DNA from: DASUNP01 sp963728545
GTDB lineage: Bacteria > Acidobacteriota > Blastocatellia > UBA7656
Direction: 5' to 3'
NCBI GenBank assembly: GCA_963728545.1
Contig: CAVSKO010000002.1
Span: forward strand, 4,464,001-4,528,000
Length of the DNA: 64,000 nt
Part shown: piece after piece, positions 1 to 7,881 of the stretch
Layout of the letters: each line of letters begins with the position of its first letter
Numbering within the stretch: position 1 is the stretch's first letter
Position numbers and translations under genes: made by a program
The notes under the pieces: generated by a model
What the model was told of the DNA's origin: nothing
Databases searched by the model: none
The model's input: the letters and a program-made list of their open reading frames with translations, nothing else

Positions 1-33
1 CGACAAGCCCAGCCGCTACCGCAATAGCTCCAA

Positions 34-126
34 AGTGATGAGTGATGAGTAATGAGTGATGAGTAAAAAACGGAACCTGCCCGATTTGTCCGTCACTCAT
101 CACTCATTACTCATTACTCATCACTT
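34..126. repeat. Heptamer-built hairpin repeat
   Basis: The left arm is a run of degenerate 7-mers of the form GTGATGA/GTAATGA. After a spacer of about 27 bases, the right arm is the complementary run (TCACTCA/TTACTCA). The two arms can form a long hairpin. The design resembles short tandemly repeated repetitive sequences described in cyanobacteria. Three other loci in this window have the same architecture with different 7-mers (12691-12750, 15067-15145, 23323-23380). Confidence 0.75.
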
Positions 127-236
127 AAAATAAGATAATTGACGCTTTTGGATTCAAGGATTAGAATCTCGGATGCAGGCAGTAGCTGAAGCTATCGCAG
201 CTCAAATTCCGATCCTCCCCCGCGACAAAGATTATA

Positions 237-3029
237 ATGCAAGCAACCGCAGAAAATAGAATCCGAGAAATCTTCGACGAAGTCGCGCGCGGCTCAAAAC
301 TCGAACGCGTGCTGGGGCTGATCGCCGATCAGGTGGCGGCCGAGCTTGGAACGCCGACCTGCAAGATATGGGTCGTCAAGCGCGGCGACATTTGCGAACG
401 CTGCCCGCTGGCTTCCATCTGCACCAACCGGCAGATGTGTCTGCACCTCGCAGCCGCAAGCGGCGCGGCCATCGACCGGGAGTACCCGCGCATACCGCTT
501 TCGACTCTTAACGCTTCGTTGATCGCTCGCGGAGGCGCGTCAGATTTCGGCGACCCGGCGGGGGCCGGGGAAAAGCTCTTCGGGCTACAGCACGGCGCGC
601 CCGGAAACAGTCGAGACGCTTACGCGCTTTACCCTCTGCGCGGCGTAACGGGCACCGTAGGATTGATAGGCGTATTCAATCACCGGCCCATCGAGAAGGA
701 GGAAATGCAGGCGCTCGCGCGAATAGCGCCCGCAGCAGTCGCCGCGATACGCGTGGCCGAACTCCAGGCCCGTTGTGACACGCTCAGGCTGCACCTGGAA
801 AAAGAGACGGCGCAGGTGCAGTCGCTCGAAGAGTCGGCCAGAGAGCGCCAGACCGAGCTTGAAGACGCGGTCGCCCAGCTCACGCATCAGGTCGCCCAGT
901 TACAGGTCGAGCGCGAGCCGCTGCTGCGCGATAACGCGGAAGCCCATCGCCGCATAGGCGAGCTGGAAGAAGCAGTGCGCGCGACCGGTGAGCGCGAGCA
1001 GTCGCTCATCTCCATGCAGCAAGAGAACAATCACGCCTACTCCGAGATGGCCGCTCAATTCGAGACGGAACGCGACCGGCTTGAAACCGAAAACGACGCG
1101 CTCAAACAGCGCTTTGCGACTTTCGAGCAGACGGTCGCCGACCTCAACACGCTGCGCGAGGCGCTCGTCAGCGAAGTGGCCGAGCGCAGCCGCGAAGTCG
1201 AGCACCTCAGGGCAGAATTAGAGGCTGAGCGCGCCGACAACCAGGCCGCGCGCGAGTCGCTGTCTGTGCTGGAACAGCGCAATACGCTTCTTGAAGAAAC
1301 CAACGCCGGGCTGCGCGAGCATAATTCCGCCATCAGCGAGACCGTCGAAGAGGTTCAGCGCTCGCTCCGCATCGCAGAAGATGCGCGGGCGCGGCTTGAG
1401 CAGTCTCGCGCCAGCGTCGAAGAGCGCATCGAAGAGGCCGAAGAAGAGTTGTATCACCTTCGATTAGACAACAGCCGGGTCGCGGGCGAAAACGAGCAGC
1501 TAATCGTAGAGGTTGAGCGGTTGCAGGGCGAGAAAGAGATCCTCGCCCGCGAGCTTGATCAGTTGCGCGAAGAGAAAGACCGGCTTGATCGAGAGATGGT
1601 CGAAGCCCGAGGTCAGAGCGAGCAGCTACAAACGGAAATTGCCCGGCTCAACGAAGCGGGGCTGCACATGTCGCACACGCGGACGGCTGCGGAGGCGCGC
1701 GTATCTGCGCTTGAACAAGAGAACGCCGCCCTCGCCGACGCGAACGGTCAGCTTGAAGGAGCCGTCAGGCAATTCGAATCGCTCACCGCCCGGCTTGAAG
1801 AGAGTGCCGCCCGTCTGCGCGACCGCGCGGAGGCCGCCGAGCGAGCGCGGACGGAGCTTGAGCAGCGCACGCGTACTATGACGGAGCAGAACCGGCGGTT
1901 GAATACCGAAGGCCAGGCAAAGGCGCGGTTTCTTGCAAACATGTCGCACGAGCTTCGCACGCCGATGAATGCCATCATAGGGTTTACGTCGCTGCTTTCG
2001 GAAGACCGCACTCTGCAGCTTTCGGACCGCCACCGGCGCAGCCTTGATCGCGTCTCCCGCAACGCGCGTGACTTGCTTGAGCTTATAAATAACGTGCTCG
2101 ACCTTTCAAAGATCGAAGCGGGCCGCATGGATGTTTATTCGGAGCCTGCCGACGTTCGCGACCTTGTAGAGCGCGCGCTCGGCGTGGTCGAGCCGCTCAA
2201 AGAAGGGCGGCCCGTCAAGCTGCGCCACGAAATAGAAGACGGCCTGCCGACGATGCGCACCGACCGGACAAAGCTTCAACAGGTGCTGATAAATTTACTG
2301 TCGAACGCCATCAAATTCACGCAAGAAGGCGAAGTGAAGGTGACGGCAACGAGGGCCACGCCGGAAAGCATTCGCATATCCGTCAGCGACACCGGCTCAG
2401 GAATAAGCGAAGCTGATCTCCCGAAAATATTTGAAGAGTTTCGACAGGTGGGCGCGCACAGTCGCGCGTCGCGGTCGGGGACGGGGCTGGGGCTTGCCAT
2501 AGCTCGCCGCATGGTCGATCTGTTGGGCGGCGAGATAACTGTGTCGAGCAAGGTGGGCGAAGGCTCGATATTTTCGGTTCTGCTTCCGATTGAGATAGAA
2601 GGGCGAGCGGCTGAGGTCGATGAATCTCAAGCGCCCGAAGCCGATCCTGCGCGCACGGCGCTTGTAATCGAACGGCGACCCCGCCTCGCTTTATCTTATG
2701 AAGAAGTACCTGTCGGAAGCAGGTTACTCGGTTGCGGCCACGGACGATCCCGCGCGCGGGGTCGAGATCGCGCGGCTCGCAAAGCCGTCGCTCGTCACCG
2801 TCAATATGGATTTTTCGGAGGGCTGGTCCGACCTGATAAAACAGATCTCGAACGGGGAAAAAGCCGGAACCGTCGTGGCCCTTTCTACAAATGCGGGAAT
2901 CCGAGACGAGGCGGCGGCGGCGGGCGCCGATCTTTTCTTACACAAGCCAATCGAGCGCGCCGAATTGATCGCGGCAATCTCTCGGGCGACGACGCCTGCC
3001 ACGGCCCGCGTGCTCGTCGTCAACGATGA
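237..3029 (+). CDS. Hybrid sensor histidine kinase (kinase part, frameshifted)
   Basis: Cytoplasmic two-component sensor kinase. Residues 1 to about 185 form a GAF-like domain carrying a cysteine cluster (C-x2-C-x5-C-x5-C around residues 52-68). A very long coiled coil runs from about 185 to 555. A HisKA domain follows with the H-box SHELRTPMNA (His571), then a HATPase domain with N-box NLLSNAIKF, G1 DTGSGIS and G2 GTGLGLAIA. No transmembrane segment is seen, so the signal is probably intracellular. The frame is correct to codon GAA at 2670-2672. One extra base at 2673 then shifts it, and residues after that point are nonsense. Dropping that base joins the kinase directly to the receiver domains at 2674-3429, giving a protein of about 1063 residues. 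The ATG at 237 has only a weak ribosome binding site. Confidence 0.85.
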   Translation: MQATAENRIREIFDEVARGSKLERVLGLIADQVAAELGTPTCKIWVVKRGDICERCPLASICTNRQMCLHLAAASGAAIDREYPRIPLSTLNASLIARGGASDFGDPAGAGEKLFGLQHGAPGNSRDAYALYPLRGVTGTVGLIGVFNHRPIEKEEMQALARIAPAAVAAIRVAELQARCDTLRLHLEKETAQVQSLEESARERQTELEDAVAQLTHQVAQLQVEREPLLRDNAEAHRRIGELEEAVRATGEREQSLISMQQENNHAYSEMAAQFETERDRLETENDALKQRFATFEQTVADLNTLREALVSEVAERSREVEHLRAELEAERADNQAARESLSVLEQRNTLLEETNAGLREHNSAISETVEEVQRSLRIAEDARARLEQSRASVEERIEEAEEELYHLRLDNSRVAGENEQLIVEVERLQGEKEILARELDQLREEKDRLDREMVEARGQSEQLQTEIARLNEAGLHMSHTRTAAEARVSALEQENAALADANGQLEGAVRQFESLTARLEESAARLRDRAEAAERARTELEQRTRTMTEQNRRLNTEGQAKARFLANMSHELRTPMNAIIGFTSLLSEDRTLQLSDRHRRSLDRVSRNARDLLELINNVLDLSKIEAGRMDVYSEPADVRDLVERALGVVEPLKEGRPVKLRHEIEDGLPTMRTDRTKLQQVLINLLSNAIKFTQEGEVKVTATRATPESIRISVSDTGSGISEADLPKIFEEFRQVGAHSRASRSGTGLGLAIARRMVDLLGGEITVSSKVGEGSIFSVLLPIEIEGRAAEVDESQAPEADPARTALVIERRPRLALSYEEVPVGSRLLGCGHGRSRARGRDRAARKAVARHRQYGFFGGLVRPDKTDLERGKSRNRRGPFYKCGNPRRGGGGGRRSFLTQANRARRIDRGNLSGDDACHGPRARRQR

Positions 3030-3429
3030 CGCCGACGCGCTCGACCTTGTGGTGGCGATGATCGAGTCGAACGGCTACGAGATCAGCACGGCAACAGACG
3101 GGCGCGAAGCGCTTGATGAAATAGCCCGCGCGCGGCCCGACGCAATCGTGTTAGATTTGATGCTGCCTGAGATGGACGGCTTCGAGGTAGTGCATCGTCT
3201 CAGCCTCAACCCCGAATGGCGAGACATACCCGTTATACTTCTCACCGCGCGCGATCTGTCGCACGAAGAGAGGCGCGCGCTCGACATCGGCACGGCGCGG
3301 ATAATTCAGAAAGGCAATTTCAGTCGTGACGAGTTGCTAGGCGAGATAGCTCAGCTTGCGGGCGTGAAAGATTCTGTAGCGAATGAGAAGGACGCGGCCA
3401 CACCGAGGCACGGGGACTTGGACGTTTAG
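2698..3429 (+). CDS. Double receiver (REC-REC) C-terminus of the hybrid kinase
   Basis: Two CheY-like receiver domains, most likely the C-terminal end of the preceding kinase and separated from it only by the single-base frameshift at 2673. The first domain (residues 1 to about 100) is degenerate: the phospho-acceptor position lies in VTVNMDF, where Asn replaces Asp. The second domain is canonical, with the acidic pair in VVNDDAD, phospho-acceptor Asp153 in IVLDLMLPEMDG, a Thr in LLTAR and Lys in IIQKG. If translated separately, the ATG at 2698 would start inside the first alpha helix of REC1, so an independent protein would lack beta strand 1. I therefore read this as part of one hybrid kinase rather than a stand-alone response regulator. 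Its last codons are encoded by one arm of an inverted repeat (3391-3497). Confidence 0.75.
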   Translation: MKKYLSEAGYSVAATDDPARGVEIARLAKPSLVTVNMDFSEGWSDLIKQISNGEKAGTVVALSTNAGIRDEAAAAGADLFLHKPIERAELIAAISRATTPATARVLVVNDDADALDLVVAMIESNGYEISTATDGREALDEIARARPDAIVLDLMLPEMDGFEVVHRLSLNPEWRDIPVILLTARDLSHEERRALDIGTARIIQKGNFSRDELLGEIAQLAGVKDSVANEKDAATPRHGDLDV

Positions 3430-3497
3430 AGCAGTTCATCAGTAGTGGAGGACGAACCTTTTATTGCTCGTGCCGCGCCTCGGTGTGGCCGCGTCTT
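3391..3497. repeat. Inverted repeat overlapping the kinase 3' end
   Basis: The arm GACGCGGCCACACCGAGGC at about 3391-3409 is matched by its reverse complement at about 3479-3497. The arms are 19 bp and identical. The left arm lies in the last codons of the receiver gene (residues KDAATPRHG) and the right arm is intergenic. It may be a MITE/REP-like element or a transcription-end structure. There is no T-run after either arm. Confidence 0.6.
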
Positions 3498-3515
3498 CTC
3501 TTCCTCACTTCAAAT

Positions 3516-3839
3516 TCAATCTCGATCTTGTCGGTCGTGCTTCTGCCGGTAGATGCGACGGTTCGACCGGTCGAGCATCGAATCAAGCCGCGCGCGCTCG
3601 CGCCAGCTCAATCCGCCGCCATCAATTCTTGATCAACGCTCATAAGCGCGGATTCTCGCTTGCTGTGCAGTGAGTCGCGCTGCTTCGCGTCTGGTAAGCT
3701 CGTCCGAGCGAATGCCCTGACGAATTCTAAGTCTCTGCTGGTGCTCGCGTCTGTTGATCCCTCTGTTTTGCGCCATCGAGACTGTACACAAACCAAGCAC
3801 AAAAATAATGACAAGCAGTATTCCCGATAGTCTCCTCAT
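3516..3839 (-). pseudogene. Small secreted Arg-rich protein interrupted by in-frame TGA
   Basis: The start is the ATG at 3837-3839, preceded by a good site (AAGGGAG, 7 bases upstream). The product begins with a signal peptide (MRRLSGILLVIIFVLGL, cleavage probably after VSMAQ) and continues as a charged helical repeat of the type RIRQGIRSDELTRREAARL. An in-frame TGA at 3633-3635 ends translation after RAYER. The same frame then continues for 38 more sensible codons with a second repeat-like helix (LSWRERARLDSMLDR) and a typical basic C-terminus before a TGA at 3516-3518. A single C-to-T change (CGA to TGA) would explain the break. I do not recognise the function. The family, as I know it, consists of short secreted proteins with two such helix units, so the full frame is probably the ancestral gene. 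Confidence 0.6.
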
Positions 3840-3935
3840 GTTAACTCCCTTGTTTCTTACTCCGAGGCATATCCGTCTCACTTATTGAGACACGTGAAGC
3901 GAGCTGAAGGTTTGAAAAGTTTTTAATGAATCTCT

Positions 3936-4757
3936 CTAACGTCGAAACAGCAGCAGCGATAAAGCCATTGCAAGGCCGACAAAGATAACCGCGCGGCGAA
4001 CGAAAGTGCGTCCCAGTTTGCGGGCAAGCCTGGCCCCGCCCAATCCTCCGGCTATCGAGCCTATGGACATCACCAGGGCGGCGGGCCATTCGACGGGCCC
4101 CCACAACATAAAATAGAGCGCCGCGACTATGTTGATGCAGACGGCAAAAAAATTCTTCAGCCCATTCATCTGGTGAATGTCTGTGAGGCCGAGCAGGCCG
4201 AGCGCGGCCAGCATCAATATGCCTATGCCCGCGCCGAAGTAGCCGCCGTAGACGGCGACGGCGAATTGAAAAATCGCTGCGCCGACCCACCACGCGCGGC
4301 TCTGAGTGCCGCCTGAGGCTTCGCCCTTTTTTTCCTCAGCCGAGCGGCGGAGCCTTCGGCTGATCGGCTCGCCCGCGGCGAAAAGCAGCGTTGCAAAAAG
4401 AATGAGGAAAGGCACCATGCGGGCGAACGTGGCGGCCTCGGTGCGCAGCAGCAATAGCGCGCCGACCAGCCCGCCGAGAATTGACGGACCGGCCAGCAAC
4501 AGCATCCAGCGACGGCTGCCCGCAAGCTCGCGGCGAAACCCCACCATGCCGCCCAGCGACCCCGGCCACAGCGCAACGGTGCTGGTGACGTTCGCGACTT
4601 TCGGATCGATGCCTATCCACACAAGCGCCGGGAATGAGATGAGAGTGCCGCCGCCCGCGACCGAGTTGATCGCGCCCGCAACGAATCCCGCAGTGAAGAT
4701 GACTATCGCTTGCCAGACGGATGGAGTGGTGAAGGCAAGAGGCAGGAGGCTTGTCAT
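3936..4757 (-). CDS. TauE/SafE family membrane exporter
   Basis: A 273-residue integral membrane protein of the TauE/SafE (DUF81) permease family, which moves sulfite, sulfoacetate or related small organosulfur anions across the cytoplasmic membrane. It shows the two characteristic repeats: the first holds GFVAGAINSVAGGGTLISFP near residues 24-43 and the second holds GAGIGILMLAALG near 177-189. About eight hydrophobic segments are visible. It starts 9 bases after the stop of the M20 amidohydrolase gene, so it is the last gene of a three-gene minus-strand operon with that gene and the deoxyhypusine-synthase-like gene. Substrate cannot be told from sequence; export of a product of the upstream hydrolase is only a guess. 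Confidence 0.85.
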   Translation of the reverse strand: MTSLLPLAFTTPSVWQAIVIFTAGFVAGAINSVAGGGTLISFPALVWIGIDPKVANVTSTVALWPGSLGGMVGFRRELAGSRRWMLLLAGPSILGGLVGALLLLRTEAATFARMVPFLILFATLLFAAGEPISRRLRRSAEEKKGEASGGTQSRAWWVGAAIFQFAVAVYGGYFGAGIGILMLAALGLLGLTDIHQMNGLKNFFAVCINIVAALYFMLWGPVEWPAALVMSIGSIAGGLGGARLARKLGRTFVRRAVIFVGLAMALSLLLFRR

Positions 4758-4766
4758 TTTACCGAC

Positions 4767-5975
4767 TTACCTTTTGCCTTCTTCGAGGTATCGGCGTGTG
4801 ACGCGAGTCATTATCTCGACTCCGAGGGCCAACGCCGATTCGTCTATGTCGAACCGCGGCGAGTGATGCGGGTGAACAAATCCGCGCGCGTCGTTGCGCG
4901 TGCCAAGGAAGAAATAACAACCCGGCACCTCTTCAAGGAAGTAACTCATATCTTCGCCGCCCATCGTGCGCACGCTCTCATCACGGAAGATGTTGTCAGC
5001 GCCCAGGACATCGGCGGCGCACTCGAAAACAAGGTCGCACATCTCCTGGTTGTTTACCAGCGGCGGCGTGTGCCGCTTGTACGACAGATCGTAAGTCGCG
5101 CCCATTGCCTCCGAGATGCCGCGTATGACGCGCTCGACCATTTCGGGGATTTTTGCGTGGGTCTCTTTGTTGAATGTGCGCACGGTGCCGCGAAGCGTGG
5201 CCGTGTCCGAGATAACGTTGAATGCCGTTCCCGCTATGAATTTTCCGACGGTGACGACCGCAGAATCGAGCGGCGCGACGTTGCGGCTGACGACGGTTTG
5301 AAGCGCCGTGACGATCTGAGAAGCAGTGACGATTGCATCAACGGTTTGATGAGGCATCGCCCCGTGACCGCCGCGCCCGTTTATGACAAGCTCGAATTCG
5401 TCTACGGCCGCCATCATCGGCCCTGCGTAAATGCCCGCAGTGCCAACGGGCATGTTGTTCCAGACGTGAAGGCCGACGGCGGCTGTAACCCGTGGGCCTT
5501 CGAGCACGCCGTCATCGATCATAGCGACCGCGCCGTTGCCGCCTTCTTCGGCAGGCTGAAAAGCAAACTTGATATTTCCCCCTAACGAGTCGCGCTCCGT
5601 TATCATCTGGCGAGCGACAGCCAGCCCGATTGCCAGATGCGCGTCGTGACCGCAAGCGTGCATTACACCGTCGTTTTGCGACCGGTAATCGGTGTCGTTT
5701 TCTTCCTGAACGGGCAGCGCGTCCATGTCTGCGCGGTAGAGCAACGTGCGCGCGGGCGAGTCATCGCTTTTGGAAAGCAAGCCTACGACTCCGGTGCCGC
5801 CCACGCCCGTCTTTACTTCATAGCCGTACTCGGTGAGGCGTTCGGCAATCGTGCGAGCTGTTATCTGCTCGTTGTAGCCAAGCTCAGGGTGGCGGTGAAA
5901 AGTGCGCCGGTCGTTTATTAGCTGTTCAACATCTTTTTGTGCGAGTGGGGTCGTTTGTGAAATGTTATCTGTCAT
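4767..5975 (-). CDS. M20 family amidohydrolase (HipO/N-acyl-amino-acid type)
   Basis: A 402-residue metal-dependent amidohydrolase of peptidase family M20D, which removes acyl groups from N-acyl amino acids or related amides. Visible hallmarks are the RADMDALPV segment near residue 84, the metal-binding MHACGHDAH near 109-117, the catalytic/metal Glu pair in QPAEEGGNG, HVWNNMP, and the C-terminal metal His in FVHPHHSPRFD. The lid domain lies in the middle with NGRGGHGAMPH. Length is normal for the family. It sits 17 bases after the deoxyhypusine-synthase-like gene and 9 bases before the exporter gene, so the three are probably co-transcribed. No signal peptide is seen, so it should act in the cytoplasm. 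The precise acyl substrate cannot be inferred. Confidence 0.88.
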   Translation of the reverse strand: MTDNISQTTPLAQKDVEQLINDRRTFHRHPELGYNEQITARTIAERLTEYGYEVKTGVGGTGVVGLLSKSDDSPARTLLYRADMDALPVQEENDTDYRSQNDGVMHACGHDAHLAIGLAVARQMITERDSLGGNIKFAFQPAEEGGNGAVAMIDDGVLEGPRVTAAVGLHVWNNMPVGTAGIYAGPMMAAVDEFELVINGRGGHGAMPHQTVDAIVTASQIVTALQTVVSRNVAPLDSAVVTVGKFIAGTAFNVISDTATLRGTVRTFNKETHAKIPEMVERVIRGISEAMGATYDLSYKRHTPPLVNNQEMCDLVFECAADVLGADNIFRDESVRTMGGEDMSYFLEEVPGCYFFLGTRNDARGFVHPHHSPRFDIDESALALGVEIMTRVTRRYLEEGKR

Positions 5976-5992
5976 TGCGCTCCCTTTGATTG

Positions 5993-7135
5993 TTAACGGA
6001 TTCGGTCGAGGCTGTGCGCATCTTCGGCAGGAGCAGGCTCATTACCGGCCGCGCGCTCGTGCTCTTCGGCCAGCAATTTCATCATCGCCACGCGATGATC
6101 GTAAAGCCGCTTGAGCGGTCGCGGTTTATGGCGCGCGAGCGCGTAAGCCGCGATGATAGGCAACGCTATTGTCGAATCAACGTAACAAACAACTGCGTCG
6201 GGCAAGCGGTCCGGATCGATCTTGCCCCAGCTGACTGCCTCCGACGGAGTCGCGCCGCTCAGCCCTCCGGTGTCGGGCCGAGCGTCCGTCACCTGAAAGA
6301 AATAATCGTGCCCTTTCTCTTCGATTCGCAAAACTTCTTGAATCTGCGGCTCGGTCTGTAGCATGAAGTTTTTCGGGCTTCCTCCGCCTAAGATGAATAC
6401 GCCGGATTTGCCGCCCGCGCGTTTGGCCGCCAGGACTATCGCCGCCGTTTCGTTCACGTCAGCCGTCACGTCATAGCGGAGTTTATTTCCGGTGAGGGCT
6501 TTCGCGGCCACGTTCATCCCGATTGAGCTGTCGCCCGGCGAAGATGTGTAAATGGGCACGGCTGCTTCGTAAGCTGCGGCGAGCACGCTTTTGCGCCCTA
6601 TACCGAGCACGCGCTCGCGCTCGGCAACATACTTGCCGCAAAGATAATGAAATTCGGCGGTGCTCATCTCGCGCTGAAACTCCGGGCCTTCGATCAGCTT
6701 GCGGTAAAACTCGTCGGTTGAAAGCAGCACGTCGTACTCAAAGAAAATATCGTAGATGCGGACGACGCCTTCTTCGCGCAGCACGACATCCGAGATTTGC
6801 GGGTTGCCTCGATGCATGCGAAGCCCGATTCCAAAATGCGTATCGTGATAAAGGTTCGCGCCCGTCGACACTATCCAATCAACGAAGCCGTTTTCTATGA
6901 GCGGAATAATCGCGGACATCCCCAGCCCTGCGGGAGTGAGCGCGCCCGTAAGGCTCATGCCCACGGTCACGTCTTCTTCGAGCATTCGTTCGACAAATAG
7001 CTGGCAGCCTTCGCGCAACCGCGCGGCGTTGTAAGCGAGAAAAGCCGACTCGACCAGATCGGCCACGGTCATCTGCCCGGTCACGGGCTGAGGGTCAATC
7101 GCATGCCCGCCGAGGAATTTATGTTTGTTCGCCAT
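5993..7135 (-). CDS. Deoxyhypusine synthase family protein
   Basis: An NAD-dependent aminobutyl-transferase of the deoxyhypusine/homospermidine synthase family. The Rossmann-like core and the conserved stretches GMSLTGALTPAGLGMSAIIP, IVSTGANLYHD and the C-terminal GGGSPKNF (equivalent of the catalytic Lys region) and SEAVSWGKI are all present. Bacteria lack eIF5A, so members in bacteria are usually assigned to polyamine (homospermidine-like) metabolism. That is family knowledge, not something this sequence proves. I start at ATG 7133-7135 (MANKHKFLGG), which has GAGGTGG just upstream. An in-frame TTG at 7150 would add five residues. It heads the operon with the M20 hydrolase and TauE exporter, and the MITE-like element 7217-7421 lies immediately upstream. 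Confidence 0.85.
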   Translation of the reverse strand: MANKHKFLGGHAIDPQPVTGQMTVADLVESAFLAYNAARLREGCQLFVERMLEEDVTVGMSLTGALTPAGLGMSAIIPLIENGFVDWIVSTGANLYHDTHFGIGLRMHRGNPQISDVVLREEGVVRIYDIFFEYDVLLSTDEFYRKLIEGPEFQREMSTAEFHYLCGKYVAERERVLGIGRKSVLAAAYEAAVPIYTSSPGDSSIGMNVAAKALTGNKLRYDVTADVNETAAIVLAAKRAGGKSGVFILGGGSPKNFMLQTEPQIQEVLRIEEKGHDYFFQVTDARPDTGGLSGATPSEAVSWGKIDPDRLPDAVVCYVDSTIALPIIAAYALARHKPRPLKRLYDHRVAMMKLLAEEHERAAGNEPAPAEDAHSLDRIR

Positions 7136-7216
7136 CGCCACCTCAAACAAAGATTTCGATTAAAAGTGTGTCCAACGAAGTCAGGTTAATGTTTCGCGTT
7201 TGGGTATGCAACCTCC

Positions 7217-7421
7217 TTTGGAGTGCGCCGACAAGTCGGCGCTTTTGAGTTAGCAAAATTGGCTTTGGCCTAACTCGAAAGCGGTGACAAGTGATACTGC
7301 TGGCGAATTCATTTACCGGCTGCTAAGTCCTTTAGGCTCAGTGAGCCTTTCAAATCGTAAAGCCAATAAGTTCTTTAGAATCGAATTCGCCAGCAGTATC
7401 ACTTGTCATCGCACTCCAAAG
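7217..7421. mobile_element. MITE-like element with nested inverted repeats
   Basis: The gap between the deoxyhypusine-synthase-like gene and the thioesterase gene holds a strongly palindromic element. Outer 11-base ends CTTTGGAGTGC and GCACTCCAAAG are perfect inverted copies. Inside, 7281-7310 and 7383-7412 are 30-base inverted repeats with one mismatch, around a 72-base centre. A further small hairpin (GCCGAC-AA-GTCGGC) lies near 7228-7241. No coding sequence lies within. The form fits a non-autonomous transposon, but target-site duplications are not clear. Confidence 0.55.
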
Positions 7422-7446
7422 ATACAGCCTCTTTTCATAAGCGGGG

Positions 7447-7872
7447 TTATTCCTGCTCTGCAAGATAAGGCCGCAGGCTTTCGATTATCTCGCCGGGCAT
7501 AAAAACGGATTTGAACGTAGAGCGCGAGACGCACGCCAGCACGACGTGGCCTTCGGCGACCAGGTCCGTCTCGCCTTTTTTCACGACCTCGAACTTCAGT
7601 GTTAACGATTTGCTGCCGAAGCGGCTCACGTAAGCCGACACATCTATCAGATCGTCGAGCACGAGCGGCTTGCGAAAATCGAAATGTATCTGCACGCGCG
7701 GCAGCCATATGTCGAGCCGATCAAAGACTTCCGAATACGGGAGGCCGACCGAGCGGAACAGTTCTGTCTCTGCGATCTCAAAGAAGCGCAGGAACTGGCC
7801 GTAAAAGATAATCCCCGCGCGATCAATATCGCTCCAGCGGACATGCTCTTCGATTGTGAATCGCCTGTGCAT
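7447..7872 (-). CDS. Acyl-CoA thioesterase, 4HBT/YbgC family
   Basis: A 141-residue hotdog-fold thioesterase, which hydrolyses acyl-CoA or aromatic acyl-CoA thioesters in the cytoplasm. The family signature is clear in the N-terminal part: VRWSDIDRAGIIFYGQFLRF, which contains the catalytic Asp (here in WSDID) and the following Gly/Tyr region, then the helix FFEIAETELFRSVGL. Length is normal. It ends the run TatD, hypothetical, thioesterase on the minus strand, starting 9 bases after the stop of the hypothetical. Substrate cannot be decided between short aliphatic and hydroxybenzoyl-type thioesters. Confidence 0.85.
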   Translation of the reverse strand: MHRRFTIEEHVRWSDIDRAGIIFYGQFLRFFEIAETELFRSVGLPYSEVFDRLDIWLPRVQIHFDFRKPLVLDDLIDVSAYVSRFGSKSLTLKFEVVKKGETDLVAEGHVVLACVSRSTFKSVFMPGEIIESLRPYLAEQE

Positions 7873-7881
7873 TGCTCACCT

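Noticed and set aside
34..126. CRISPR array
   Set aside because: The 7-mer units have no spacers of constant length and no cas genes are present in the window.
172..258. 28-codon ORF before the histidine kinase
   Set aside because: It has no ribosome binding site, overlaps the kinase start and shows no homology I can recognise.
4710..5585. Long plus-strand ORF across the M20 gene
   Set aside because: Shadow of a clear minus-strand amidohydrolase, with no domain.
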